Positions 44,573 to 53,195 are shown, counted from the stretch's first letter. The stretch is 64,000 nt of DNA from Algibacter lectus (GCF_900112395.1 NZ_FOLN01000004.1:248001-312000), one strand, 5' to 3'. Made by a program: numbers and translations. The notes: generated from the letters alone by a model not told the origin.

Positions 44573-45057
44573 TAGCTAAAAATTAAATTGTCTTTTGATT
44601 TTAATTGAAATGTATCAATACTATAAGCTGTTGCAATTTGAGGAATTTCCAATATAGTGTCTAAAATATATTTTTCTTTACTCGAACTGAACTCGTTTTC
44701 TATTTTCAAAAAGTAGTTAACACGCTTATATTCTGGTATTAAATGAGTTGTTTTTGTTATTTTTTCTTGATTTTCAAATAAAGACCCAAAACTAATTTCT
44801 TGTAAACTCTCTGTTTTACAAGTATTAGAAACTAAACTCCAAGTAGTTAGTTGCTTTTCATCTTCCCATTCAAATATAGAATAGTTAGATTTTCCCTTGT
44901 TAAAATCTAAATCTTTAGATCTCCTAGCAAGCTTGATCTTTAAATGTTTATTAAGAAGAAAGGCCAATCTGTAGTCCTCAAGTGTACAATGCATTGCTAC
45001 TAATGTGTATGCCACATCGTCAAAAACATCATCAAGCATCAGTTTATGAACAGCCAT
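44572..45057 (-). CDS. IPExxxVDY-family protein
   Basis: A 161-residue protein of unknown function in the flavobacterial IPExxxVDY family, named for a conserved motif. Here the motif reads LIPEYKRVNYFLKI, with Asn in place of the usual Asp. The rest is mixed alpha/beta without membrane segments or known catalytic motifs. Genes of this family usually lie beside rnc and pyk, exactly as here: rnc upstream (129 bp gap) and pyk translationally coupled downstream. A link to pyruvate kinase expression or to RNase III is possible but unproven. Confidence 0.85.
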   Translation of the reverse strand: MAVHKLMLDDVFDDVAYTLVAMHCTLEDYRLAFLLNKHLKIKLARRSKDLDFNKGKSNYSIFEWEDEKQLTTWSLVSNTCKTESLQEISFGSLFENQEKITKTTHLIPEYKRVNYFLKIENEFSSSKEKYILDTILEIPQIATAYSIDTFQLKSKDNLIFS

Positions 45058-45186
45058 AACTTCCTATTATTATTTGTAAATATAGTATTTATAACAATTA
45101 CTAAATACATGTTTTAACGAATCTTAATAAGAATCGATACTAAAACGTTATAGTTAATTGTTTTTTTCAGTTAAGCTGAAGTTTCG

Positions 45187-45927
45187 CTAAACTGATTTTG
45201 AAATTTTACTCTGAAACACAAAAAAAGCACGTTTAGAAGCTTTCTCTTCTGCTTTTTTCTTTGAAGTCCCTCGTGCTTTCGCAACGACTTTATCGTCTAT
45301 AGATAGTTTTACCGAGAAATGCCTAACATCGTCATTTCCTGTATCTTCATAAACATTATACCCAAAAGTTTTCTTTTCTTTTTGGCACCACTCTATCAGT
45401 AAACTTTTATAGCTTATTACTTTCCCTTCTAAGGTTGCAATATCTACATAAGGTAGAATAACTCGAGTGTAGATAAACTTTTCACAATACTTATAGCCTC
45501 TATCTAAAAAAATAGCGCCTACTAAAGCTTCAAATAAGTTACCATGAATATTATCGCCAAATTGGCCTTTAGGTATTTTACTTTCAACTAAAGTAATTAA
45601 CCCTAAATCTTTACCCAACTCATTTAAATGCTCTCTACTTACAATTTTAGAGCGCATTTTGGTTAAATATCCTTCATCACCACTTGGAACTTCAAGATAT
45701 AAATGAGATGCTATAACAGCACTTAGCATAGCGTCTCCCAGAAATTCTAATCGTTCATAATTAATAGCATTGCCTTCGCTATCTTTTATGTTCATAGAAC
45801 GGTGGGTAAAAGCCTTTCTAAAATATTTTATATCCTTAGGTTTAAAACCAAGGATTTGATTTATTTCCATAAAAAAATTCCCGCTGCGTTTAAAACGGGA
45901 ATTTAATATGTTACGAATGTATTTCAT
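45187..45927 (-). CDS. rnc: Ribonuclease III
   Basis: Cleaves double-stranded RNA in rRNA and mRNA processing. 246 residues: the endonuclease signature ERLEFLGDA (58-66, with E61 and D65), a second catalytic block HGNLFEALVGAIFLDRGY (about 127-144), and a C-terminal double-stranded RNA-binding domain (about 168-240, ending ARGTSKKKAEEKASKRA). The first 20 residues before MEINQILGF are less conserved, so a start at residue 20 is an alternative. It is third in the acpP-fabF-rnc operon, 7 nt after fabF, a gene order conserved across many bacteria. Confidence 0.96.
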   Translation of the reverse strand: MKYIRNILNSRFKRSGNFFMEINQILGFKPKDIKYFRKAFTHRSMNIKDSEGNAINYERLEFLGDAMLSAVIASHLYLEVPSGDEGYLTKMRSKIVSREHLNELGKDLGLITLVESKIPKGQFGDNIHGNLFEALVGAIFLDRGYKYCEKFIYTRVILPYVDIATLEGKVISYKSLLIEWCQKEKKTFGYNVYEDTGNDDVRHFSVKLSIDDKVVAKARGTSKKKAEEKASKRAFFVFQSKISKSV

Positions 45928-45934
45928 TCGGGAT

Positions 45935-47185
45935 TTAATCTAATTTTTTGAATACTACACAGGCGTTGTGACCGCCAAATCCAAATGTATTACTCATTCC
46001 TACTTTTATGTCCCGCTTTTGTGCCTTGTTTAAGGTTAAATTTAATTCAGGATCTATACTTTCGTCTACAGTAGTATGGTTAATGGTTGGAGGTATAACT
46101 CCGTTTTCCATTGCCAAAATAACCGAAATTGCTTCAATAGCACCTGCTGCACCTAATAAGTGCCCAGTCATAGATTTTGTTGAATTAATATTTATGTTTT
46201 TAGCGTGACTTCCAAAGATCTCTGAAATTGCTTTTAATTCTGCAACATCACCTAAAGGCGTAGATGTACCATGAGTATTAATATGGTCTATATCTTCCGG
46301 TTTAAGTCCTGCATTTTGCAAGCAATTTTTCATAACCGCTACAACACCAATACCATCAGGATGTGGCGCCGTCATGTGGTAAGCATCAGAAGATAAACCT
46401 CCTCCAACAAATTCCGCATAAATTTTTGCGCCTCTAGCTTTTGCATGCTCATATTCTTCTAGAATCAGTGCGCCAGCACCTTCTCCCAAAACAAAACCAT
46501 CACGCGTTCCATCAAATGGACGTGAGGCTGTTTCTGGACTTTCATTTCTAGTCGATAGTGCGTGCATAGCGTTAAACCCGCCCATACCTGCAATAGTAAC
46601 TGCTGCTTCACTTCCGCCTGTAACAACCACATCACAATGCCCTAAACGAATAATGTTTAAAGCATCAAACATAGCGTTAGCCGAAGATGCACATGCCGAA
46701 ACCGTTGTATAGTTTGGCCCCATAAAACCATGTTTTATAGAGATGTTTCCTGGTGCAATATCAGCAATCATTTTAGGAATAAAGAAAGGGTTAAAACGTG
46801 GCGTTCCATCTCCAGCAGCAAAGTTTAATACTTCGTTCTGGAAGGTTTCCAATCCACCGATGCCTGCTCCCCATATAACGCCTACTCTTAATTTGTCAAC
46901 TTCATCTAGATTCAATTTAGCATCTTCAATGGCTTCATCTGCAGCTACCATAGCGTATTGTGCAAATCGATCCATTTTTCGAGCTTCCTTTCTATCAAAA
47001 AAATCTGTTGCGTTAAAGTTTTTCAATTCGCAAGCGAACTTTGTTTTAAACTTTTCGGCGTCATAATATGTTATAGGCGCAGCACCACTTTTACCACTAA
47101 TTAAACCTTCCCAAAATTCGTCTTTGGTATTGCCAATTGGTGTTAAAGCCCCTAATCCTGTGACTACAACTCGCTTTAATTCCAT
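45935..47185 (-). CDS. fabF: 3-oxoacyl-ACP synthase II
   Basis: A condensing enzyme that elongates acyl-ACP with malonyl-ACP in fatty acid synthesis. 416 residues with the Cys-His-His triad: C165 (TVSACASSANAM), H305 (HINTHGTSTPLGD) and H342 (SMTGHLLGAAGAIEA). The glycine-rich end NTFGFGGHNACVVF is also typical. It lies 12 nt after acpP, which supplies its carrier protein substrate, and 7 nt before rnc. Confidence 0.97.
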   Translation of the reverse strand: MELKRVVVTGLGALTPIGNTKDEFWEGLISGKSGAAPITYYDAEKFKTKFACELKNFNATDFFDRKEARKMDRFAQYAMVAADEAIEDAKLNLDEVDKLRVGVIWGAGIGGLETFQNEVLNFAAGDGTPRFNPFFIPKMIADIAPGNISIKHGFMGPNYTTVSACASSANAMFDALNIIRLGHCDVVVTGGSEAAVTIAGMGGFNAMHALSTRNESPETASRPFDGTRDGFVLGEGAGALILEEYEHAKARGAKIYAEFVGGGLSSDAYHMTAPHPDGIGVVAVMKNCLQNAGLKPEDIDHINTHGTSTPLGDVAELKAISEIFGSHAKNININSTKSMTGHLLGAAGAIEAISVILAMENGVIPPTINHTTVDESIDPELNLTLNKAQKRDIKVGMSNTFGFGGHNACVVFKKLD

Positions 47186-47197
47186 AAAATATTTTGC

Positions 47198-47431
47198 TTA
47201 TTTTGCTGCTTCGATGTATGATATAGCTTGACCTACTGTTGCAATGTTTTCAGCTTGATCATCTGGAATTTGGATATCGAATTCTTTTTCGAATTCCATT
47301 ATTAATTCCACAGTGTCTAAAGAGTCTGCTCCTAAATCGTTTGTGAAGCTAGCTTCAGTTACAACTTCATTCTCGTCTACTCCTAATTTATCAACGATAA
47401 TAGCTTTTACTCTTGATGCAATGTCTGACAT
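47198..47431 (-). CDS. acpP: Acyl carrier protein
   Basis: A 77-residue acidic carrier of growing fatty acyl chains. The phosphopantetheine attachment serine is S37 in [13 protein letters not shown]. It is first gene of the acpP-fabF-rnc operon. A minus-strand -7 element (TATTTTTG, 47469-47462) lies 30 nt upstream. Confidence 0.97.
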   Translation of the reverse strand: MSDIASRVKAIIVDKLGVDENEVVTEASFTNDLGADSLDTVELIMEFEKEFDIQIPDDQAENIATVGQAISYIEAAK

Positions 47432-47461
47432 AATTTTTAATTTTAAGTTTTAATTAGTTGG

Positions 47462-47469
47462 CAAAAATA
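47462..47469 (-). promoter_or_regulatory. -7 promoter element of the acpP operon
   Basis: The minus strand reads TATTTTTG, matching TAnnTTTG, 30 nt before the acpP ATG. The -33 region is not distinct. Confidence 0.45.
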
Positions 47470-47616
47470 AAAAACTTTATTTTTAAAACACACCTTTACC
47501 TTAAAAATGTGTGTGTAATTTACTAAAAATAGTTTTAAGTATTTCTCTTTTACCTTCTAATTGTTAATATTTATTCTTTTTTTTGTTTGAATAATTATTA
47601 AACACATTGTCTGTAA

Positions 47617-48183
47617 ATGAAACGAATTGTAATTTTTGCGTCCGGGAGTGGTACTAATGCTGAAAATCTAATTAAGTTTTTTCACAACAGAGAAAATGCT
47701 TCTGTTATTCAAGTGTTAACTAACAATCCTCATGCCAAAGTTTTAGATCGTGCAAAAAAGCTAAAGGTTAGCGCACTTTCTTTTAACAAAATAGCAATAT
47801 CTGAGACCGAAGACGTTTTAAACATATTAAAAGCCGCCAAACCCGACCTAATTGTACTAGCAGGTTATTTATGGAAATTCCCAGACAATATATTAGCAGC
47901 CTTCCCTAATAAGGTAATTAACGTGCACCCAGCTTTACTGCCAAATTACGGAGGAAAAGGCATGTACGGCATGCACGTGCACAATGCTGTTATAGCTAAT
48001 AAAGAGAAAGAAACTGGTATTACCATACATTATGTAAATGAACATTATGATGAAGGCGCTGTTATTTTTCAGGCAAAATGTAATATAACGGAAACCGACA
48101 CAGCCAATGATGTTGCTGCAAAAATTCACCAATTAGAAATGGAGCACTTTCCACAGGTTGTTAACGATATATTATCTAAATAA
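47617..48183 (+). CDS. purN: Phosphoribosylglycinamide formyltransferase
   Basis: The third step of de novo purine synthesis, transferring formyl from 10-formyl-THF to GAR. 188 residues: GAR-binding loop FASGSGTNAENL (8-19), the catalytic trio N102 and H104 (INVHPALLPNYGGKGMYG) and D145 (HYVNEHYDEGAVI). It is divergent from acpP (185 bp apart). It ends 52 nt before the RNase H start. The later purine gene purF lies 1.9 kb downstream in the same direction. Confidence 0.96.
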   Translation: MKRIVIFASGSGTNAENLIKFFHNRENASVIQVLTNNPHAKVLDRAKKLKVSALSFNKIAISETEDVLNILKAAKPDLIVLAGYLWKFPDNILAAFPNKVINVHPALLPNYGGKGMYGMHVHNAVIANKEKETGITIHYVNEHYDEGAVIFQAKCNITETDTANDVAAKIHQLEMEHFPQVVNDILSK

Positions 48184-48235
48184 CTTTAAAAACTCAATTT
48201 TAAACAATTACCACTTTCGTGAAAAATGCCAAAGT

Positions 48236-48874
48236 ATGTCGAAAAAAAAGAAATTTTACACCGTTTGGAAAGGTCATAAAACAGGGGTTTTCGAAAAATG
48301 GAATACTTGTAAAAAACAAATAACAGACTATCCCGGCGCACAATATAAATCGTTCCCAACCTTAGAAGCCGCTCAAGAAGCTTTGGAAGGCAATTATTTT
48401 GATTACATTGGGAAAAGCAAAGCTTTTAAAAGCGAACTCTCGCACGAGCAACTAAAAAAAATAGGCAAACCAAACTATAACTCTATTTCGGTAGATGCTG
48501 CCTCTAGCGGAAACCCAGGTATTATGGAATACCGCGGTGTAGACACTAAAACAAAAAAGCAACTCTTTATACAAGGTCCTTTTCCGGAAGGCACCAATAA
48601 TATAGGCGAATTTTTGGCCCTTGTTCACGGCTTGGCTATTCTTAAAAAAAATAATAGCGATCGTATTTTATATACCGATTCGCGAACAGCAATGAGTTGG
48701 GTGCGTAAAAAAACGTGCAACACTAAATTAGATCGTAATTCTAAAAACAAACCGGTTTTCGATTTGGTAGATCGCGCCGTAGACTGGCTTAAAAACAACA
48801 GTTACAACACCGTAATTGTAAAATGGGAAACGAAGGCTTGGGGAGAAATTCCAGCCGATTTTGGACGTAAGTAA
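48236..48874 (+). CDS. Ribonuclease H with N-terminal viroplasmin domain
   Basis: Degrades the RNA strand of RNA-DNA hybrids. The protein of 212 residues starts MSKKKKFYTVWKGHKTG, the viroplasmin-like hybrid-binding domain (about 5-47) seen in eukaryotic-type RNase H1. The RNase H domain follows with Asp in ISVDAASSGNPG, Glu in NNIGEFLALVHG, Asp in ILYTDSRTAM and a final Asp in GEIPADFGRK, so the DEDD set is complete. A longer frame opens at 48158 but would overlap purN and adds non-conserved residues, so I take the ATG at 48236. Confidence 0.93.
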   Translation: MSKKKKFYTVWKGHKTGVFEKWNTCKKQITDYPGAQYKSFPTLEAAQEALEGNYFDYIGKSKAFKSELSHEQLKKIGKPNYNSISVDAASSGNPGIMEYRGVDTKTKKQLFIQGPFPEGTNNIGEFLALVHGLAILKKNNSDRILYTDSRTAMSWVRKKTCNTKLDRNSKNKPVFDLVDRAVDWLKNNSYNTVIVKWETKAWGEIPADFGRK

Positions 48875-48965
48875 AAGCAATTATTCTTCTTTTAAAACAT
48901 TTATCTTAGCAATTTTCATTCAAATTGAACATTAAAAATAATAAGGATTAAGCATATAAATAACC

Positions 48966-48973
48966 TATATTTG
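48966..48973 (+). promoter_or_regulatory. -7 promoter element of the PfkB-family kinase gene
   Basis: TATATTTG matches TAnnTTTG, 22 nt before the ATG at 48996. No TTG was found at the usual -33 distance. Confidence 0.5.
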
Positions 48974-48995
48974 CAGAAAATTATCAAGAACTTTC

Positions 48996-49922
48996 ATGGG
49001 TAAATTAGTAATAGTTGGTACAGTAGCTTATGATGCTATTGAAACACCATTCGGTAAAACCGATAAAATTTTAGGTGGAGCAGGTACTTATATCGGTCTT
49101 TCTGCATCTAATTTCGATGTAGACTCTGCCATTGTTTCTATTGTTGGCGGCGATTTTGAACAAAAATATTTAGACTTACTTTCTAGTAAAAACATCGACA
49201 TTTCAGGTATTGAAATCGTTAAAGAAGGTAAAACGTTTTTTTGGAGCGGAAAATATCATAACGATATGAATTCTCGCGATACCTTAATAACAGAGCTAAA
49301 TACTTTAGAAGATTTTAACCCAGTTGTACCAGAAAATTATAAAGATGCAGAAGTGGTTATGTTAGGAAACTTACATCCACTCGTCCAATCTAGTGTTTTA
49401 GATCAAATGACGGTTAAACCGAAATTAGTAGTTTTAGATACTATGAATTTCTGGATGGATATCGCTTTAGAAGATTTAAAAAACGTTATAAAACGTATTG
49501 ATGTGATTACCATAAATGATGAAGAAGCAAGACAATTAACCGGCGAATACTCGCTAGTTGTTGCTGCGAAAAAAATTCATGAAATGGGACCAAAGTACGT
49601 TGTTATTAAAAAAGGAGAGCACGGCGCATTATTGTTCCATAACGAACAAATGTTTTACGCACCAGCCTTACCTCTAGCAGAAGTTTTTGACCCAACTGGT
49701 GCAGGAGACACCTTTGCTGGTGGCTTTGCTGGCTATTTAGCAAAAACAGGCGATGTATCTTTCGAGAACATGAAAAACGCTGTAGTTTACGGTTCTGCTT
49801 TAGCATCCTTTTGTGTTGAAAAATTTGGCACCGAGCGCATGGAGAATTTGTCGCACAGCGAAGTGCAACAACGACTGATGCAGTTTAAACACTTAACGCA
49901 ATTTGAAATAGAATTAACATAA
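48996..49922 (+). CDS. PfkB-family (ribokinase-type) carbohydrate kinase
   Basis: A 308-residue sugar or nucleoside kinase. The N-terminus MGKLVIVGTVAYDAIETPFG with the GGAGTYIGLSAS di-glycine substrate loop, and the C-terminal signature DPTGAGDTFAGGFAGYLA with the catalytic Asp, place it in the PfkB family. The exact substrate cannot be told; adenosine or ribose-like sugars are family options. It lies just upstream of purF, but a strong terminator between them indicates separate transcripts. Confidence 0.88.
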   Translation: MGKLVIVGTVAYDAIETPFGKTDKILGGAGTYIGLSASNFDVDSAIVSIVGGDFEQKYLDLLSSKNIDISGIEIVKEGKTFFWSGKYHNDMNSRDTLITELNTLEDFNPVVPENYKDAEVVMLGNLHPLVQSSVLDQMTVKPKLVVLDTMNFWMDIALEDLKNVIKRIDVITINDEEARQLTGEYSLVVAAKKIHEMGPKYVVIKKGEHGALLFHNEQMFYAPALPLAEVFDPTGAGDTFAGGFAGYLAKTGDVSFENMKNAVVYGSALASFCVEKFGTERMENLSHSEVQQRLMQFKHLTQFEIELT

Positions 49923-49925
49923 ACT

Positions 49926-49953
49926 AACGCGCCCACAATTTGGGCGCGTTTTT
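49926..49953 (+). terminator. Terminator after the PfkB-family kinase gene
   Basis: AACGCGCCCA (49926-49935) pairs exactly with TGGGCGCGTT (49941-49950) around a 5-nt loop, followed by TTT. This is a very GC-rich stem for this genome. Confidence 0.92.
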
Positions 49954-50067
49954 AATTGAATATATTTTCTTGAGACCAAATCTCGAGACCACCATTAAAA
50001 TATAATTCCTTTGGAAACCAAGGGGTTTAAAAAAAGAAACACCGCAAAGCATAAAATAATTTAGACT

Positions 50068-51966
50068 ATGAGTGATGCCCTAAAACACGAATGTGGAATA
50101 GCAGTTATTAGACTATTAAAACCGTTAGAATTTTACAAAGAAAAATACGGTAGCGCATTTTATGGCGTAAACAAAATGTATTTAATGATGGAGAAGCAGC
50201 ACAATCGTGGTCAAGACGGTGCTGGTCTTGCAAGTATTAAATTAGATACAAAACCTGGAGAACGTTACATTAGTAGAGTACGTTCTATAGCACAACAACC
50301 TATTCAGGATATTTTTGCACAAATTAACGACCGCGTTAATAAAGAATTCAAAGAGCATCCAGAATATATGGATGATGTGGCTGCGCAAAAAAAGAACATT
50401 CCATACATTGGAGAAGTGTTACTTGGGCACGTACGATATGGAACTTTTGGAAAAAATAGTGTAGAGAGTGTACACCCATTTTTAAGACAAAATAACTGGA
50501 TGCACCGTAACCTTATTATGGCTGGAAACTTTAACATGACAAATGTTAAAGAACTATTTTCAAACTTAATTGAACTAGGGCAACATCCAAAAGAGTATAC
50601 AGACACCATTACTATAATGGAAAAAATTGGTCATTTCCTTGACGATGCGGTTAGTAAAATATACCGTGATTTAAAGAAAGAAGGCTACAACAAACAACAA
50701 GCTTCTCCATTAATAGCCGAACGTTTAAAAGTTGGTAAAATTTTAAAACGCGCTGCAAAAAACTGGGATGGTGGTTATGCTATGGCAGGCTTAATTGGTC
50801 ATGGTGATGCTTTTGTTTTACGCGATCCTGCAGGAATTAGACCAGCATACTATTATAAAGATGACGAAATTGTGGTGGTTGCATCAGAACGTCCGGTAAT
50901 TCAAACTGTTTTCAATGTAAAATTTGAAGATGTTAAAGAATTAGAACCAGGACAAGCTATTATCACTAAAAAATCTGGTGAAGTTAGATTAAAACAAATA
51001 TTAGAACCTTTAGAACGTAAATCTTGTTCATTCGAGCGTATTTACTTCTCAAGAGGAAGTGATGCAGAAATTTACCAAGAGCGTAAAATGCTTGGTAGAT
51101 TACTTATGCCAAAAGTTTTAAAAGCTATCAATAACGATACAAAAAACACGGTATTCTCTTTTATTCCAAACACAGCCGAAACTTCGTTTTTTGGTATGAT
51201 TGAAACTGTAGAAGACTTTATTAACAAAAAGAAAACAGAAGCTATTCTAAACGGACAACGATCAATATCTGCTGAAGATGTTACCGAAATTTTATCGGAA
51301 CGTGCTCGTGTAGAAAAAATAGCTATTAAAGATGTAAAACTGAGAACGTTTATTACAGAAGATAGTAGTCGTGATGATTTAGTTGCACACGTTTACGATG
51401 TTACTTACGGCGTTATTAAACCTACAGATAACTTAGTAATTATTGATGATAGTATTGTAAGAGGTACTACATTGAAGACAAGTATCTTAAAAATGCTTGA
51501 TCGTTTAAATCCTAAAAAGATTATAGTTGTATCATCTGCACCGCAAATTCGTTATCCAGATTGCTACGGAATCGATATGGCAAACTTAGAGAGCTTAGTT
51601 GCTTTTCAAGCAGCTTTAGCACTATTGAAAGAAAACAACATGTATCATATTATTGATGATGTTTACAAAAAATGTATTGAGCAAACTGAATTAAAAGATA
51701 AACATGTACAAAACTTTGTAAAAGAAGTTTACGATCCGTTTACAGACGAGCAAATTTCAGATAAAATTTCAGAATTATTAAGCGATGAAACTATTAAAAC
51801 TGAGGTTAAGGTTATTTTTCAAGGAGTTGATTGCTTACACAAAGCTTGCCCAGAACATTTAGGTGATTGGTATTTTACAGGAAATTATCCAACTAACGGA
51901 GGAAATCGCGTTGTAAATCGTGCTTTCATCAATTTTTATGAAGGCAATAATGAACGTGCATATTAA
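50068..51966 (+). CDS. purF: Amidophosphoribosyltransferase
   Basis: The first committed step of purine synthesis: PRPP plus glutamine to phosphoribosylamine. The 632-residue protein is much longer than E. coli PurF (505), as is usual for the Flavobacteria form. The N-terminal glutamine amidohydrolase has its nucleophile at C9 (KHECGIAVI), so the first eight residues would be removed as a propeptide. RGQDGAGLASI and GHVRYGTFG are glutaminase blocks. The PRPP-binding loop is VIIDDSIVRGTTLK (about 457-470). The extra length lies in insertions and a C-terminal extension (after about 500). No iron-sulfur cysteine set like that of Bacillus PurF was evident. Confidence 0.93.
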   Translation: MSDALKHECGIAVIRLLKPLEFYKEKYGSAFYGVNKMYLMMEKQHNRGQDGAGLASIKLDTKPGERYISRVRSIAQQPIQDIFAQINDRVNKEFKEHPEYMDDVAAQKKNIPYIGEVLLGHVRYGTFGKNSVESVHPFLRQNNWMHRNLIMAGNFNMTNVKELFSNLIELGQHPKEYTDTITIMEKIGHFLDDAVSKIYRDLKKEGYNKQQASPLIAERLKVGKILKRAAKNWDGGYAMAGLIGHGDAFVLRDPAGIRPAYYYKDDEIVVVASERPVIQTVFNVKFEDVKELEPGQAIITKKSGEVRLKQILEPLERKSCSFERIYFSRGSDAEIYQERKMLGRLLMPKVLKAINNDTKNTVFSFIPNTAETSFFGMIETVEDFINKKKTEAILNGQRSISAEDVTEILSERARVEKIAIKDVKLRTFITEDSSRDDLVAHVYDVTYGVIKPTDNLVIIDDSIVRGTTLKTSILKMLDRLNPKKIIVVSSAPQIRYPDCYGIDMANLESLVAFQAALALLKENNMYHIIDDVYKKCIEQTELKDKHVQNFVKEVYDPFTDEQISDKISELLSDETIKTEVKVIFQGVDCLHKACPEHLGDWYFTGNYPTNGGNRVVNRAFINFYEGNNERAY

Positions 51967-52001
51967 TTTTGAAATTGCTATTTTTCAGGGGTTTAATTAG
52001 T

Positions 52002-52038
52002 AAAAATGTATTTCATCTTAAAAAAATGTATTTCATCT
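52002..52038 (+). repeat. 17-bp direct repeat
   Basis: AAAAATGTATTTCATCT occurs at 52002-52018 and again at 52022-52038, just upstream of the first small RNA candidate. It may be a binding site pair or a chance short duplication. Confidence 0.6.
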
Positions 52039-52068
52039 AAAATATAACAACTTTAAAGTAAATACACA

Positions 52069-52076
52069 TAAATTAG
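52069..52076 (+). promoter_or_regulatory. -7 element of small RNA candidate 1
   Basis: TAAATTAG differs from TAnnTTTG by one base and sits at the same place, relative to the conserved RNA sequence, as the perfect element of copy 2. Confidence 0.5.
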
Positions 52077-52153
52077 TCTCACCATAACATAAGTAGGTTA
52101 AGTTCATGGTAGATTTGGGGCAAAAAAAGGTGAACTTCTGTTCGCCTTTTTTT
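52076..52153 (+). ncRNA. Probable small RNA gene, copy 1 of a tandem pair
   Basis: 51 bases from 52076 to 52126 are identical to 52284-52334. Two hairpins are predicted by eye. The 5' one pairs ACCAT-AAC (52081-52088) with GTT-C-ATGGT (52102-52110, one bulged C) around a loop containing AAGTAGGTTAA. The 3' one, AGGTGAAC (52128-52135) with GTTCGCCT (52140-52147), runs into a T-tract as a terminator; it has one G-U wobble where copy 2 has a Watson-Crick pair, so the stem is maintained. A -7-like element lies directly upstream. The transcript would be about 70 nt. A short ATG frame (MVDLGQ) exists but differs in frame between the copies, so it is not conserved coding. Confidence 0.65.
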
Positions 52154-52276
52154 ATGCGCATTATTTTCATTTTTCTTTATTAAACAGCAATTAAACCCCA
52201 CAAATAATCAAGACTCCGCTTAAACCAAGATATAAGTCGTTTAACTAAAAAATTTTAACAAACTGACTAACAAACA

Positions 52277-52284
52277 TATATTTG
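52277..52284 (+). promoter_or_regulatory. -7 element of small RNA candidate 2
   Basis: TATATTTG matches TAnnTTTG exactly and ends at the first base of the conserved 51-base block. Confidence 0.6.
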
Positions 52285-52358
52285 TCTCACCATAACATAA
52301 GTAGGTTAAGTTCATGGTAGATTTGGGGCAAAAAGGTGAACATCTGTTCACCTTTTTC
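52284..52358 (+). ncRNA. Probable small RNA gene, copy 2 of a tandem pair
   Basis: Second copy of the element at 52076, 208 nt downstream in the same orientation. The first 51 bases are identical, and the 5' hairpin is therefore the same. The terminator stem AGGTGAAC (52334-52341) with GTTCACCT (52346-52353) is fully Watson-Crick and ends in TTTT. The flanking sequences of the two copies are unrelated, which shows that the conserved unit is the transcript itself. It has a perfect -7 element. Function unknown; possible roles are a regulatory RNA acting on nearby purF or sodA or on distant mRNAs. Confidence 0.68.
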
Positions 52359-52493
52359 ATTTTATAACATTTCGTATTTCCTTAAACAGCTTTTCTTAAT
52401 TAAGCCTCTCAATAATTCTCATTCATTCACCATAATTAAACCACGTGATATCGTTATCGACATCAGTGCCTAATTAACTTTATTTATATAAAT

Positions 52494-52528
52494 AAAAAAG
52501 CCGTTTCTGCTAAACAGAAACGGCTTTT
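52494..52528 (-). terminator. Terminator after sodA (bidirectional form)
   Basis: AAAAGCCGTTTCTG (52496-52509) pairs with CAGAAACGGCTTTT (52515-52528) around a 5-nt loop, with the T-run on the minus-strand side continuing to 52494. Confidence 0.9.
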
Positions 52529-52549
52529 AAAATATTTAATGTTGTCTAC

Positions 52550-53158
52550 TTACTTCGCTTCAGCATAACGTTTTTCAACTTCATTCCAGTTAATTACACT
52601 AAAAAATGCTTTAATGTAATCTGGACGACGGTTTTGGTAGTTTAAGTAATATGCGTGTTCCCAAACATCTAAACCTAAAATTGGTGTTCCTCCACAAGTT
52701 ACACCTGGCATTAATGGGTTGTCTTGGTTTGGAGTAGAACAAATTTCTACTTTACCACCTTTATGTACACATAACCATGCCCATCCAGATCCAAAACGAG
52801 TTGCTGCTGCTTTAGCAAAAGCATCTTTAAAATCGTCTACAGATCCGTAAGCTGCCTCAATAGCATCTTTTAACTCTCCAGATAAATATCCTTTTCCTTC
52901 TGGGTTCATTACGCTCCAAAATAAAGAGTGATTAAAAAATCCTCCTCCATTATTTCTAACAGCGCCATTATCCATATCTAAATTTGCAAGAATATCCTCA
53001 ATAGATTTCCCTTCTAAATTGGTTCCAGCAATAGCGTTATTCAAATTGTTTGTATATCCTTGGTGGTGCTTTGTATGGTGTATTTCCATAGTACGTGCAT
53101 CCATATGTGGTTCTAAAGCGTCGTAAGCGTACCCTAATTCTGGTAATTCAAAAGCCAT
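52550..53158 (-). CDS. sodA: Superoxide dismutase (Fe/Mn family, probably Mn type)
   Basis: Disproportionates superoxide to oxygen and hydrogen peroxide in the cytoplasm. 202 residues; metal ligands H27 ([12 protein letters not shown]), H77 (FFNHSLFW), D164 and H168 ([15 protein letters not shown]). The GGG before FFNHS and the NQD in [11 protein letters not shown] are typical of the Mn-selective or cambialistic form rather than of FeSOD. It is monocistronic with its own terminator; a minus-strand TAAATTTG element (53203-53196) about 37 nt upstream is a likely promoter. Confidence 0.96.
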   Translation of the reverse strand: MAFELPELGYAYDALEPHMDARTMEIHHTKHHQGYTNNLNNAIAGTNLEGKSIEDILANLDMDNGAVRNNGGGFFNHSLFWSVMNPEGKGYLSGELKDAIEAAYGSVDDFKDAFAKAAATRFGSGWAWLCVHKGGKVEICSTPNQDNPLMPGVTCGGTPILGLDVWEHAYYLNYQNRRPDYIKAFFSVINWNEVEKRYAEAK

Positions 53159-53195
53159 AATTTTTATTTTTATTTAATTAATATTTAATTTAATT

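Larger units (their letters stand above)
51967..52549. other. 583-bp intergenic region between purF and sodA
   Basis: It holds no protein gene. It contains a 17-bp direct repeat (52002-52018 and 52022-52038), two near-identical probable small RNA genes (52076-52153, 52284-52358) and the sodA terminator (52494-52528). The remaining stretches are AT-rich without visible structure. Confidence 0.75.

Noticed and set aside
48158-48235. Upstream start for the RNase H gene
   Set aside because: It would overlap purN and add 26 residues before the well-conserved viroplasmin domain start.
52106-52170. Short ATG frames (MVDLGQ...) in both small RNA copies
   Set aside because: The A-run differs by two bases between the copies, so the frames diverge after six codons and end differently; conservation follows RNA structure, not codons.
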